From Streptomyces sp. JH14 (GTDB taxonomy: Bacteria; Actinomycetota; Actinomycetes; Streptomycetales; Streptomycetaceae), in the NCBI RefSeq assembly GCF_029428675.1, contig NZ_JAJNEL010000001.1, positions 186,001 through 250,000 of the forward strand: DNA of 64,000 bases, in the 5' to 3' direction. The notes below the pieces were generated by a model, which was given only the letters and a program-made list of their open reading frames with translations, did not search any database and had not been told where the DNA came from. A program made the translations under genes and the position numbers. Shown piece by piece: positions 33,199 to 41,726 of the stretch. The first letter of the stretch is position 1; each line of letters begins with the position of its first letter.

Positions 33199-33614
33199 GG
33201 CCTGAGCGTGGCGTTGTCACCGGTGACCGCGGTACCGATCGTCTGGGCCGCGATGGAGCGCTCACCCGACGCGGTCACTGTCACCGGCCCACCGGCAGCC
33301 GGCAGCAACTCGGTCAGTTCCCGCAGCAACTCGGCGTCCTCGCGTACCGCACGCCTGAGCTGTTGCCGCAGTGCTGCGGCTGCGTCCTCATCGTCGGTTG
33401 CCTCGGCCGCGTCCTGCACAGCCGCCTCCAGTTCGGCACGCCCCTGCTCGCCCCGACGACGCCACACCGACTGCAGTATGCGCCGCCCCACGTTTGCGGT
33501 CGCGTCGACCGCAGCGTTCTCGGTCCGGGTCAACACTCCTGCGCCATAGGCCCCCAGGGCTGCTGTCAGGTACGGGCCCGCCTGCCCCACAAACTGAACG
33601 ATCTCCGCGCTCAT
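33195..33614 (-). CDS. Small partner protein of the STAND ATPase
   Basis: The protein has 139 residues. The N-terminal part (QFVGQAGPYLTAALGAYGAGVLTRTENAAVDATANVGRRILQSVWRR) is mildly hydrophobic and could form a membrane-active amphipathic helix or a TIR-free effector. The middle is a charged coiled-coil-like helix (AELEAAVQDAAEATDDEDAAAALRQQLRRAVREDAELLRELTELLP). The C-terminus, VTVTASGERSIAAQTIGTAVTGDNATL, echoes the SIEVAITGDGARVV motif near the N-terminus of the ATPase, which suggests the two tails pair or share a fold. The ATG at 33614 has AAGGAG upstream. Genes of this type before NB-ARC/TPR genes recur in streptomycetes as I recall; function unknown. Confidence 0.75.
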   Translation of the reverse strand: MSAEIVQFVGQAGPYLTAALGAYGAGVLTRTENAAVDATANVGRRILQSVWRRRGEQGRAELEAAVQDAAEATDDEDAAAALRQQLRRAVREDAELLRELTELLPAAGGPVTVTASGERSIAAQTIGTAVTGDNATLRP

Positions 33615-33838
33615 CCCAACTCCTTGGCCTGCGGGTCTGCTTGTACCGCAATCTCAGCGTACGGAAACGCCACTCCTCGCAGACCGAAAACGCCAGAAGC
33701 ACAGCCGACATGTGCACCAACCCCGCCTCGGGCCCGGGCTGTCCCTCAGGAACAGTTCCCGACGCACACGGCCCTGAGCAGACCCCACCCCCGATCAAGT
33801 TCGTCGCCGTACACAGCCGTTGATGTCATCCGGTGATG

Positions 33839-34426
33839 TCAGGGTGCCCCTGATTCACTCTTGCCGGCCTGGCGCGCACGGAACGCTGCTGCCTTGACAC
33901 GGTTCTGACACGTGGTCGAGCAAAACTGTCGGGCGGCGTTTCGGGAGCTGTCGACGTAGACGCGATCGCACTGGGCTGCCTGGCAGACGCCGAGTCGGCC
34001 GGCATGGTCGCTTCCGATGGCCAGAGCGAGCGCGGTTGCGCATCCAGCGCTCCATCCCACTGCGAGGGAATCGTTCGCGCCGTGGAAATGGAGTTGCCAG
34101 GGTTCGCCGTCAACGCGGTCCAGTTGCGGTCGCGCTCCAGTGGACGACAGGAGCGCGTTGAGTGCGCTGGCGGCATCGTCGATCAGCCCTTCGTCCACGG
34201 CTTCGAACACAGCCCGCATCTGCCGAGCCGAGTGGGCGAGATAGGCGGCCTGATCCTCCTCGATGTCGGCGGGGTCGGTGCTGCCGGGAGGCAGTGCGGT
34301 ACTGACCGCGACTGCGAGCTTGTCGCTCGGTGCGGTGTAGGGCTTACCGCGCTGCATGCCATCGGTCAGCACATTGACGAGTGAGACCGCCACGTCCAGC
34401 AGCGCTCCCACGTGACTGTCGTACAT
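33839..34426 (-). CDS. CGNR zinc finger domain regulator
   Basis: This 195-residue protein reads MYDSHVGALLDVAVSLVNVLTDG. Residues ~1-150 form the ABATE-like stress-response domain. The C-terminal zinc finger reads LGVCQAAQCDRVYVDSSRNAARQFCSTTCQNRVKAAAFRARQ, in which the CxxxxCxxxYxDxSxNxxRxxCSxxCxNRxK pattern is the CGNR finger (here CQNR). These proteins are thought to be DNA-binding regulators. ATG 34426 or GTG 34429 are equally possible starts; an upstream GTG overlaps the AAGGAG ribosome site and is less likely. It is divergent from an MFS exporter gene 60 bp away and probably controls it. Confidence 0.88.
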   Translation of the reverse strand: MYDSHVGALLDVAVSLVNVLTDGMQRGKPYTAPSDKLAVAVSTALPPGSTDPADIEEDQAAYLAHSARQMRAVFEAVDEGLIDDAASALNALLSSTGARPQLDRVDGEPWQLHFHGANDSLAVGWSAGCATALALAIGSDHAGRLGVCQAAQCDRVYVDSSRNAARQFCSTTCQNRVKAAAFRARQAGKSESGAP

Positions 34427-34460
34427 CACTTGACCAGTCACTCCTTCTGGCTCTAGTTTT

Positions 34461-34492
34461 CGTCACCGACATTATCCGATTCATCAGTGACG
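34461..34492. promoter_or_regulatory. Inverted repeat between CGNR and MFS genes
   Basis: CGTCAC (34461-34466) and GTGACG (34487-34492) are the ends of an imperfect palindrome (CGTCACCGA...TCAGTGACG). It spans the MFS start codon region and contains TTATCC as a possible -10. This is a good candidate site for the CGNR protein. Confidence 0.45.
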
Positions 34493-35755
34493 AACGGGGT
34501 CTGTGTGCGATTCCTGGTCAGTGGGCAACGGCTACCACGTGCCGTGTGGCTGCTCATCGCAGCAAGAGCGATCAACCGACTCGGAGCGTTCTCCCCGTCC
34601 TTCCTCACCGTGCTGATCAGCACGGAGTATGGCGCGAGCGTCGCCACGGCCGGCCTCATTGCCGCCGCGTTCGGTCTCGCCACGATTCCCTCGCGCCTGG
34701 CCGGCGGACGTTTGGCCGACCGTCTGGGACGCCGTCGCACCATCGTGCTGGGCCTGACCGGCAGCGCCGTCGCACAGCTCGGGATCGCCGCTGCGGACAC
34801 CTTGGCGACGGTCGCAAGCTGCGCCGTACTGCTCGGACTCGTCTTCGAGCTCTACGAGCCACCGAGCCAGGCAATGATCGCTGACGCCGTGGGATCCTCC
34901 GAACGCGAACGCGCTTACAGCCTGCTGAACGCCTCATTGGCCGCAGCGGGCATGGGCGCCGGCCTCATCGCTGCCGGCCTCGGGCGCTGGGACCTTCGAT
35001 GGCTCTTCGTTGCCGACGCCCTGACATGCCTCGCCTGCGCGACCGTCGTGCACTTCGTCCTGCCCGCCAACCAGCCCAACGCCCCGGCCCTCACCGCGGA
35101 CAGGGCCATCGACATCAAACCGTGGCACGACCGAGCGCTGCTTGCGATGTTCCTTTCCGGGACCTTGTTCGCCCTGATCTATCTCCAGGTCATGGTCACC
35201 CTGCCGCTGGCCGTTACCCAGCAAGGTCTTCAACCCGCGGACGCAGGAATGCTGTTCACCACCTCCGCCGTGGCCATCGTGGCCGGCCAACCACTGCTGC
35301 GCCTGAAGTGGATCACCGCACTGTCCGTACCCGGAGCACTGACTGCCGGATACCTCTTGCTGGCCACCGGCCTGGGCAGTTACGCCATAGACCACACCCT
35401 GGGGGCGTTCCTGGCATCGACCACCTGCTGGAGCCTTGGCGATTTGCTCCTGATGGGCCGGGTTTATGCCGTCGTAGCCGACCTCGCACCCCCCGGCGGG
35501 ACCGGTCGATACATGGCCGCCTTCGGAACCAGCTGGGGAATCGCCGCGACTGCAGCACCCCTCGCGGGCACCCAGATTCTCGAGCATGCCGGGACGACTC
35601 CCCTGTGGATCGGCATGGCGGCCGCCTGCCTCGTCCTCGCCATCGCACAGCCCCTCATCGTCCGAACGATCGCGGTCCGCGAAGCCGCCGCAGCACCGGA
35701 ACCGGCTCCATCACGCCCGGCCGCCCCTCGCACAAGGACGGGGGATGCCGTGTAG
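34487..35755 (+). CDS. MFS transporter
   Basis: This 422-residue, 12-helix protein has motif A as GGRLADRLGRRRTIVLG and FELYEPPSQAMIADAVGSSERERAYSLLNASLAAAGMGAG in the first half, which resembles the MdtH/YfcJ-like multidrug branch. The second half has WSLGDLLLMGRVYAVVADLAPPGGTGRYMAAFGTSWGIAATAAPLAGT. GTG 34487 is the first start (MTNGVCVRFLVSG); GTG 34505 is an alternative. No ribosome site precedes 34487, so translation may be leaderless. It is divergent from the CGNR gene. Export of a toxic compound is the likely role. Confidence 0.88.
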   Translation: MTNGVCVRFLVSGQRLPRAVWLLIAARAINRLGAFSPSFLTVLISTEYGASVATAGLIAAAFGLATIPSRLAGGRLADRLGRRRTIVLGLTGSAVAQLGIAAADTLATVASCAVLLGLVFELYEPPSQAMIADAVGSSERERAYSLLNASLAAAGMGAGLIAAGLGRWDLRWLFVADALTCLACATVVHFVLPANQPNAPALTADRAIDIKPWHDRALLAMFLSGTLFALIYLQVMVTLPLAVTQQGLQPADAGMLFTTSAVAIVAGQPLLRLKWITALSVPGALTAGYLLLATGLGSYAIDHTLGAFLASTTCWSLGDLLLMGRVYAVVADLAPPGGTGRYMAAFGTSWGIAATAAPLAGTQILEHAGTTPLWIGMAAACLVLAIAQPLIVRTIAVREAAAAPEPAPSRPAAPRTRTGDAV

Positions 35756-36546
35756 GGGGAAAGCACGGAATCTTGAAAACCGTCGTGGCAGCGATGTCAC
35801 TGTGGGTTCAGCCGGGCTCGCCGGCGACCCGCACCGGTGCGCCCGGATTGCCGTCGGCTTGCGTTGATCCGGTCGGCGTCTGGACGGTGTACGGGCTGTT
35901 CCGGCGTTGACGGCGAGACGGCACCCGGCGCCGCATCCACCTGCGCGAGCGCGGGATCCGCTGCACGATCCCGGAGAACCGTCTGACAACCGCCCGGACA
36001 CCCCGGATGCGTGCAGCACTCCACCATGTTTGGCTTGATGAAAGGCGCCGCGGTAAGCAGCCCGCGTTTCGGGACGCAGGCCCAGTGGGCGACAGGAACG
36101 CAACAGGAGCCGTGCATGGAGATCGTCCTGTTCGGTGCCATCGACATGGTGGGCAACGGCGTCCCCTCCCAGGCGGTAACCTGCGGCCGGCGCGTCACGT
36201 GCGGCAGCACCGGCCAGGCCCCCGTACCAGCTGTGACGGCGACGGCCATGAAAGCAGTCGGCTTCCCCGCCGGCTGTCTCGGCGAGACACTCGCCCACCG
36301 CGACGTCCTCGCCCTTCCACCGCGCGGTCAGCGGCACGGGCCGAACCGCGGACGCTCCGGCCATCGCGACCGGCCCCGTCGAACGCGCCGACACCCCTGC
36401 ATCGCGAGCAACCAACTGCTGAACGACTCCGACAGTCCTGGCCGCTTCGGCGTCGACGCCTTGACCCTCCCTTTCGGGGACGAACTCGACAGCAGCACCC
36501 AGCCGCGCGCCTGGATCCCGGTCCCATGCTGAAGGGCAGACAGGCG
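35756..36546. other. Gene-poor stretch with decayed fragments
   Basis: No intact gene is convincing in these ~790 bp. Near 35918-35985 a frame reads RRRIHLRERGIRCTIPEN, like the RxHLRxRGIRxTIPxxADQ block of IS5-type transposases. At 36116 an ATG with AGGAG upstream opens MEIVLFGAIDMVGNGV, which resembles the NAD-binding start of epimerase-like proteins (MKIVLFGATGMVGxGV) and then loses similarity. Both look like short relics. Longer ORFs on either strand have no coding character. Confidence 0.4.
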
Positions 36547-37944
36547 ATGCGCAGGTTCGAGATGCTGGGAATCCGGGACCGGAGTTCATCCCTCCACGTC
36601 CACGGCCACAGCGTCGCCTGGATACCGCCGCTCGTCCTCCTCGCCATGATCTGCCTCGTCGACTGGAACACGGTCGGGGACTTTCGGAGCGTGTCCTGGG
36701 TCGTCCTCGTGCCGGCGGTGGCCGCGGCGATATGCGGCGTGCGGATCACCGCGATCTACAGCCTCCTCGCCCTGATCACGTACCTGCTGGTCGACTACGC
36801 CCGGCCTCTCGAGTACCAGGTGGGTCTGCCGGGCCTCATCCTCGTCGCGTTGAGCGGCATACTGGCCACGGCGGCGTGTTGCGTCCGCGTCCGCGCCGAT
36901 CGACGCCTGCGGCACATGCAGGACGTCGTCGAGACGACCCGGCGCACTGTGCTGCGTCCATTGCCGTCCCGCTGGTACGGCCTCGACCACGCCGCCGTCT
37001 ATCTACCGGCAGACAGCGCGGCACGCGTCGGCGGCGACTTCTACGACATCCAGCCGAGTCCGTACGGCCCGCGTATCGTGCTCGGTGATGTCCAGGGCAA
37101 GGGCCTGGGTGCGGTCGCCGTGGCATCCGTGCTGCTCGGCACCTTCCGCGAGTCCGGCTACCACGAACCGGACCTTGCCACCGTCGCCGAGCGGCTGGAG
37201 ATCCGCATACGCCGCCACCGCTCCCACATGGCGCGGATCCAGGCGGCCCGTGACCGCAGGGGTGCATACGACGGCACGCACGACAACCCGTACGACAGCA
37301 CGTTCGACCCCGCGTACGACAGCCGGTACTACCAGGACCACACGTTGGGCGCAGCGAACGCCGGATACTACGCTGCGCAGGCCGAGGATGATGTCGCCGG
37401 AGCCGACACCTGGCTCGACAGCGAGCGTTTCGCCACAGCGGTCCTGGTCGGCTTCCCGCCGTCGGCCCAGGACACGGACCCGCACAAGAGTTCCAACCCT
37501 CGGTACGGACCCCCCGACTTCAGCAGGGGCATCCATGTCGTCAATTTCGGCCATGACCCCCCACTGGTGGTGGGCCCTTGTGGTGTGCGCGAGCTCCCGC
37601 CCGGCGACGGGCTGCCGGTCGGTATGGGCGATCTGACAGGCGTACCGCCGCAGCTGCAACACGCATCCCTCGCGCTCGACGAGACACTGCTGCTGTTCAC
37701 CGATGGAGTGACGGAGGCACGCGACGCCGACGGCACGTTCTTTCCGCTGCGCGAGCATATCGCCGCGGCGCTGGCCGACGATCCCGGCGTGGCGGAGCCG
37801 GTGCGACTGGTCCAGCTGATCCGGGACGCGACGCTGCGGCACACCGGCGGCCAACTGGCCGACGACACCACGGTGTTCGCGGTCCGCTATGCCACGACCG
37901 CGGGTCGCGCCGCCCAGCGTCCGCGGCCACGGCGTGATCTCTAG
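36547..37944 (+). CDS. Membrane-bound SpoIIE/PP2C-type protein phosphatase
   Basis: The protein has 465 residues. Three or four N-terminal helices (about 20-120; AWIPPLVLLAMICLVDW, LVPAVAAAICGVRITAIYSLLALITYLLVDY) precede a PP2C/SpoIIE domain. Metal motifs are RVGGDFYDI, VLGDVQGKGLGAVAVASVLLGTFRES and LLLFTDGVTEARDADGTFFPL, ending in GGQLADDTTVFAVRY. About 70 residues (~221-290) are inserted between the first two thirds: RRGAYDGTHDNPYDSTFDPAYDSRYYQDHTLG..., a Tyr/Asp-rich stretch absent from the usual family. Substrate is likely an anti-sigma antagonist. The ATG at 36547 is chosen; ATG 36526 is in frame but lacks a ribosome site. Confidence 0.9.
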   Translation: MRRFEMLGIRDRSSSLHVHGHSVAWIPPLVLLAMICLVDWNTVGDFRSVSWVVLVPAVAAAICGVRITAIYSLLALITYLLVDYARPLEYQVGLPGLILVALSGILATAACCVRVRADRRLRHMQDVVETTRRTVLRPLPSRWYGLDHAAVYLPADSAARVGGDFYDIQPSPYGPRIVLGDVQGKGLGAVAVASVLLGTFRESGYHEPDLATVAERLEIRIRRHRSHMARIQAARDRRGAYDGTHDNPYDSTFDPAYDSRYYQDHTLGAANAGYYAAQAEDDVAGADTWLDSERFATAVLVGFPPSAQDTDPHKSSNPRYGPPDFSRGIHVVNFGHDPPLVVGPCGVRELPPGDGLPVGMGDLTGVPPQLQHASLALDETLLLFTDGVTEARDADGTFFPLREHIAAALADDPGVAEPVRLVQLIRDATLRHTGGQLADDTTVFAVRYATTAGRAAQRPRPRRDL

Positions 37945-38114
37945 GCCTGTAGGACGGGTCGGATACGACATCGATGATGCCGATGGGGCACGTGGGACCG
38001 ACTCTGTCTTGAGAAGTCAGGCCTCAGGAGCGCCTATGGATCACCACCTGCCGACTCGCCGAGACGCTCGGCCATCGGAACCGCCCGGCGTCGAAGGCTT
38101 CGGCGGCTCTCGAC

Positions 38115-38348
38115 GTGTTCGTCCTGCTCGGCGCCACGGTGGCCGGGTTGCCGGTGGCACCGGGTCGGCCGGTTGTCGCCGTCGCGGCGATCGCGGGCGT
38201 GACGGCGGTGCCGATCCCGCGGCTGACCCGCAGCTTCTTCACCCCGCGGCCTGATCGCACCACGGCCGCCCCTACGGAAGGAGCAGTGCCGGCCGCCGAC
38301 GTCGCAGGCCGAGTCCGTCCCGGCCGGTCCAGAGGAGGTCGGAGATGA
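38115..38348 (+). CDS. Possible small membrane protein or gene remnant
   Basis: From GTG 38115 the frame reads VFVLLGATVAGLPVAPGRPVVAVAAIAGVTAVPIPRLTRSFF, two short hydrophobic stretches, then a basic tail. There is no ribosome site at the GTG, and the same frame continues upstream to ~38037 (WITTCRLAETLGHRNRPASKASAALDV). It may be the end of a lost membrane-protein gene. I do not recognise it. Confidence 0.25.
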   Translation: MFVLLGATVAGLPVAPGRPVVAVAAIAGVTAVPIPRLTRSFFTPRPDRTTAAPTEGAVPAADVAGRVRPGRSRGGRR

Positions 38349-38424
38349 GCCGATGGTGATTCACCCCGTCTCCCCTCGCCGCCACGCCGTCGCGACCGCC
38401 CCTGCCAAGGCTGACGGACCCCGT

Positions 38425-39390
38425 TCAGCCGCTCAGCGCCGCCGCGGCCGGCGCCCCGCCCGGCCTGACCACCGAGGCAGCGGCCGCGGCACCCACCAGG
38501 CCGGCGTCATTGCCCATCACCGCAGGGGCCACCGTGAGGTGCTGGACGAAGGAGAGCGTGGCGTAGCTGCGCAGGGCGCGGCGCAGTGGGGTGAAGAGGA
38601 CGTCACCCGCGCCGGCCACTCCCCCGCCGATCACGGCGATGTCGATCTCGACGAGGGTGGCGGTGGCGGCGATTCCGGCGGCCAGCGCCTGGGCGGCGCG
38701 CTCGAACGAGGCGAGGGCGACCGGATGGCCGGCCCGGGCGGCGGCGGCCACGGCGGCAGCCGTGGTGTCGCCGTCCGGGCCCGGCTGCCAGCCCCCCTGG
38801 AGGGCGCGTCGCGCGATGTTGGGGCCGCTGGCGATCCGCTCGACACAGCCGCGCGAACCGCACGGGCACGCGTCGCCGTCCAGATCCACGCTGATATGAC
38901 CGATGTGACCGGCGTTCCCCGTGGGGCCGGTGTGCAGCTTGCCGCCGAGGACCAGGCCGCCGCCCACCCCGGTCGACACGACCAGGCACAGCGCGTTGTC
39001 GTAGCCACGGGCCGCACCGAGCCAGTGCTCGGCCGCGGTCATCGCGACCCCGTCGCCGACCAACTCGACGGGCAACCCGCCGACGGCCCTCCGTACCCGC
39101 TCCACCAGCGGGAAGTCCCGCCAGCCGGGGACATTGACCGGGCTGACCGTCCCCGCCGATGCGTCCACCGGTCCCGCGCTGCCGATACCGACGGCGGTCA
39201 CCCGGCCCCACAGCGGCGACGCGGTCAGCTCGGCCAGCACGTCCGCCACCGCACCCATCACGGTCTCGCCGCTCTCCCTGGCGGGCGTCGGCCGCTGCGC
39301 CCGTACGAGAAGAGCACCGGATCCGTCGACCACGGCGCCGGCGATCTTGGTGCCGCCGATGTCGAGCGCGGCGACGAGGTCGGTATGCAT
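38425..39390 (-). CDS. ROK family sugar kinase (glucokinase-like)
   Basis: This 321-residue kinase carries the ATP-binding motif VAALDIGGTKIAGAVVDG at the N-terminus. The substrate/catalytic region includes VGIGSAGPVD and LVGDGVAMTAAEHWLGAARG. Zinc-binding residues are in GHIGHISVDLDGDACPCGSRGCVERIAS, the ROK GHxxxxxxxxxxCxCGxxGCxE signature. It has the kinase motifs missing from the ROK regulator at 1955-3169. It probably phosphorylates a hexose or N-acetyl-hexosamine. ATG 39390 has GGAG ten bases upstream. It is divergent from a LacI gene, with a perfect LacI-type operator between them. Confidence 0.9.
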   Translation of the reverse strand: MHTDLVAALDIGGTKIAGAVVDGSGALLVRAQRPTPARESGETVMGAVADVLAELTASPLWGRVTAVGIGSAGPVDASAGTVSPVNVPGWRDFPLVERVRRAVGGLPVELVGDGVAMTAAEHWLGAARGYDNALCLVVSTGVGGGLVLGGKLHTGPTGNAGHIGHISVDLDGDACPCGSRGCVERIASGPNIARRALQGGWQPGPDGDTTAAAVAAAARAGHPVALASFERAAQALAAGIAATATLVEIDIAVIGGGVAGAGDVLFTPLRRALRSYATLSFVQHLTVAPAVMGNDAGLVGAAAAASVVRPGGAPAAAALSG

Positions 39391-39464
39391 CGGTGTGGGC
39401 TCCGGATGGGTGAGGGGCGGGACCTGCATCTTCACTGAATGGTCTGCATAGTCTCCATTCCCCT

Positions 39465-39476
39465 GACAACGTTGTC
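39465..39476. promoter_or_regulatory. LacI-type operator GACAACGTTGTC
   Basis: This perfect 12 bp palindrome with central CG is the classic LacI/GalR family design. It lies just upstream of a TATGCT -10 box (39484-39489) for the LacI gene and 75 bp before the kinase start, so one site could control both genes. Confidence 0.75.
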
Positions 39477-39573
39477 CAGGGCCTATGCTCGACGCCACAG
39501 CTTCCGGGCTGTTCCGCAGCACCCGCCTGCGGGCCGTACGGACAGCCCGCACCCGACGACAGGAACGCGCACC

Positions 39574-40605
39574 GTGGCCGAGACCGCCCGTCACTCCGAG
39601 CCCCGATACGGCAACCGGCCGACCATGAAAGACGTGGCGGCCCGCGCCGGGGTGGGCCTCAAGACGGTCTCCCGCGTGGTCAACAGCGAGCCCGGCGTCA
39701 CCCCGGACACGGAGCGCCGGGTGCAGGAGGCGATCGAGGCCCTCGGTTTCCGCCGCAACGACAGCGCGCGCGTGCTGCGCAAGGGCCGTACCGCCTCCAT
39801 CGGCCTGGTCCTGGAGGATCTGGCCGACCCGTTCTACGGCCCGCTCAGCCGCGCCGTGGAGGAGGTCGCCCGCGCACACGGCGCCCTGCTCATCAACGGG
39901 TCGAGCGCCGAGGACCCGGAGCGCGAGCAGGAACTCGTGCTCGCGCTGTGCGCCCGCCGGGTGGACGGGCTGATCGTGATCCCGGCCGGCGACGACCACC
40001 GCTATCTGGAACCCGAGATAAAGGCGGGCATCGCGACCGTCTTCGTGGACCGCCCGGCGGGCCGGATCGACGCCGACATCGTCCTCTCCGACAGCTTCGG
40101 CGGCGCCCGCGAGGGGGTCGCCCATCTGATCGCGCACGGCCACCGCAGGATCGGCTTCATCGGTGACCAGCCGCGCATCCACACCGCCACCGAGCGGTTG
40201 CGCGGCTATCACGCCGCGATGGTGGACGCCGGAATCACGGTCCCTGACTCCTGGGTGTCTCTCGGCTCGACCGACCCGGAGCGAGTCGCCGCGGCCGCCG
40301 AGGCGATGCTCTCCGGCCCGGAACCCGTCACCGCCCTGTTCGCCGGCAACAACCGTGTGACGGTCACGGCGGTCCGTGTGCTGGCGAACCGCGAACGCCC
40401 GGTCGCCCTGGTGGGCTTCGACGACATCGAACTCGCCGATCTCCTGGGCATCACGGTCATCTCCCAGGACGCCGCGGCGGTGGGCCGGACGGCGGCCGAA
40501 CACCTCTTCCGCCGACTGGACGGTGCGGACGACGCCCCGGCACGGGTGGAACTGCCGACGTCCCTCATCGCCCGCGGTTCCGGCGAACTGCCGCCGCCGG
40601 CCTGA
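39574..40605 (+). CDS. LacI family transcriptional regulator
   Basis: The protein has 343 residues. The DNA-binding head is PTMKDVAARAGVGLKTVSRVVNSEPGVTPDTERRVQEAIEALGFRRNDSARVLRKGRT, with the hinge helix in the last part. The sugar-binding domain follows (IGLVLEDLADPFYGPLSRAVEEVA..., VDGLIVIPAG, HRRIGFIGD, VALVGFDDIELADLLGITVISQD). GTG 39574 has AGGAA nine bases before it. The frame is open upstream but crosses the operator. It probably represses itself and the divergent ROK kinase until a sugar binds. Confidence 0.93.
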   Translation: MAETARHSEPRYGNRPTMKDVAARAGVGLKTVSRVVNSEPGVTPDTERRVQEAIEALGFRRNDSARVLRKGRTASIGLVLEDLADPFYGPLSRAVEEVARAHGALLINGSSAEDPEREQELVLALCARRVDGLIVIPAGDDHRYLEPEIKAGIATVFVDRPAGRIDADIVLSDSFGGAREGVAHLIAHGHRRIGFIGDQPRIHTATERLRGYHAAMVDAGITVPDSWVSLGSTDPERVAAAAEAMLSGPEPVTALFAGNNRVTVTAVRVLANRERPVALVGFDDIELADLLGITVISQDAAAVGRTAAEHLFRRLDGADDAPARVELPTSLIARGSGELPPPA

Positions 40606-40632
40606 GACGGAGCGTCGGCAGACGGGGCTCGA

Positions 40633-41625
40633 TCAGCTTCCGGCAGGCGTCAGCAGCGCGTCCGCGACGGACGTGCGTGCGTAGAGGACCGAGCGTCCTG
40701 CCCGGTGAGCGGTGACCAGGCCCGCGTTCCGCAGGGCGGTGAGGTGCTGGGAGACCCCGGCCGCGGACAGTCCCGAGCGCTGGGCGAGCGCGGTGGTCGA
40801 GGCCGGAATGTCGAGCTCGGCGAGGAGCAGGGTGCGGGAGCGGCCCAGGACGGCGGCGACCGCCTCGGCGGCAACCGGGCTCCGCGGCTCCCAGAGGGTG
40901 CCGATACCCCGTGCCGGATAGGCGAGTTGGGGCGGGTCCGGCGCCACCGAGCGGGTCAGCACCCGCGGCCAGGCGAACACGGAAGGCACCAGCAGCAGCC
41001 CGGCGCCCGTGTCGTCGCGGGTCAGACTGCAGTGCCGGCGGACCATACGCAGGCTGCTCTCGTCCCAACGCACCGACTCGTGCAGCTCGTTAAGAACCTG
41101 AGCGGCCCCGAGCTCGGCCACCTGCCGGGCCCGGCGGAACACATCGGCTTCGAGCACCCGGCGGATCCGGGCCCAGTAGGGCGCGAGCGCCAGCTCCCAG
41201 TACGTCTCGATCTCCGCGGCCACCTTCTCCAGCGCTGCTTCCGGGGCTTCACCCAGCAGCCTGAGCCGCGCGGACCCGCTGATGTCCCGCTCGGCGCCGA
41301 GCCGTTCGAGATCGGTCCGTACCCGCTCGGGAGTCGTCCGCCGGATCGCCTCCCGCTCGCCGTCGAGTTCCGGGAACGGGGCGGGGGGTGTCGGGTTGAG
41401 GAAGTCCGCGAGGTAGCCGCCGGCCGGAATCAGTTCGGCGAGCCAACCGCGGTCGAGCCCCGCCTCCAGGAGTCTGGGCCGCACCTGTGCGGCCCAGCGC
41501 CGGTGCAGCAGCGGCTCGGCCTCGGCCCGCAGCAGTCTGAAGCTCGTGACGACCTCCCACATCGGGGAGATGGCGAACCGGGTCTGCGCCAGGTCCGCGG
41601 TGGAGAAGCTCAGTTCCGACTCCAT
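40633..41625 (-). CDS. DUF5937 family ArsR-type transcriptional regulator
   Basis: The protein has 330 residues. The large N-terminal part (1-240), including LSFSTADLAQTRFAISPMWEVVTSFRLLRAEAEPLLHRRWAAQ, is the DUF5937 domain. The C-terminal ~80 residues carry an ArsR-like helix-turn-helix: VAAVLGRSRTLLLAELDIPASTTALAQRSGLSAAGVSQHLTALRNAGLVTAHRAGRSVLYART. This domain order, with the helix-turn-helix last, is usual for the family in actinobacteria. It is divergent from the MFS gene at 41727, the likely target. What it senses is unknown. Confidence 0.88.
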   Translation of the reverse strand: MESELSFSTADLAQTRFAISPMWEVVTSFRLLRAEAEPLLHRRWAAQVRPRLLEAGLDRGWLAELIPAGGYLADFLNPTPPAPFPELDGEREAIRRTTPERVRTDLERLGAERDISGSARLRLLGEAPEAALEKVAAEIETYWELALAPYWARIRRVLEADVFRRARQVAELGAAQVLNELHESVRWDESSLRMVRRHCSLTRDDTGAGLLLVPSVFAWPRVLTRSVAPDPPQLAYPARGIGTLWEPRSPVAAEAVAAVLGRSRTLLLAELDIPASTTALAQRSGLSAAGVSQHLTALRNAGLVTAHRAGRSVLYARTSVADALLTPAGS

Positions 41626-41726
41626 GTGCCCCCGCCCGTCCGGAAATTCCCGAGCCGACCGCTCGTCGGATTCGGTCCCAGCTTAATCAATGGCCCTGCA
41701 TGGCGGTCGGGCCGCACGCTCCTCGC

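Noticed and set aside
35797..36249. Minus-strand ORF of 150 codons with Cys-rich CCTHPGCPGGC
   Set aside because: No ribosome site, no recognisable family, and it overlaps a plus-strand NAD-binding relic; coding potential is weak in both directions.
36007..36546. N-terminal extension of the phosphatase frame (to 36007) as part of the gene
   Set aside because: The extension is Arg/Pro-rich shadow sequence without a ribosome site; membrane-helix and family features begin after 36547.
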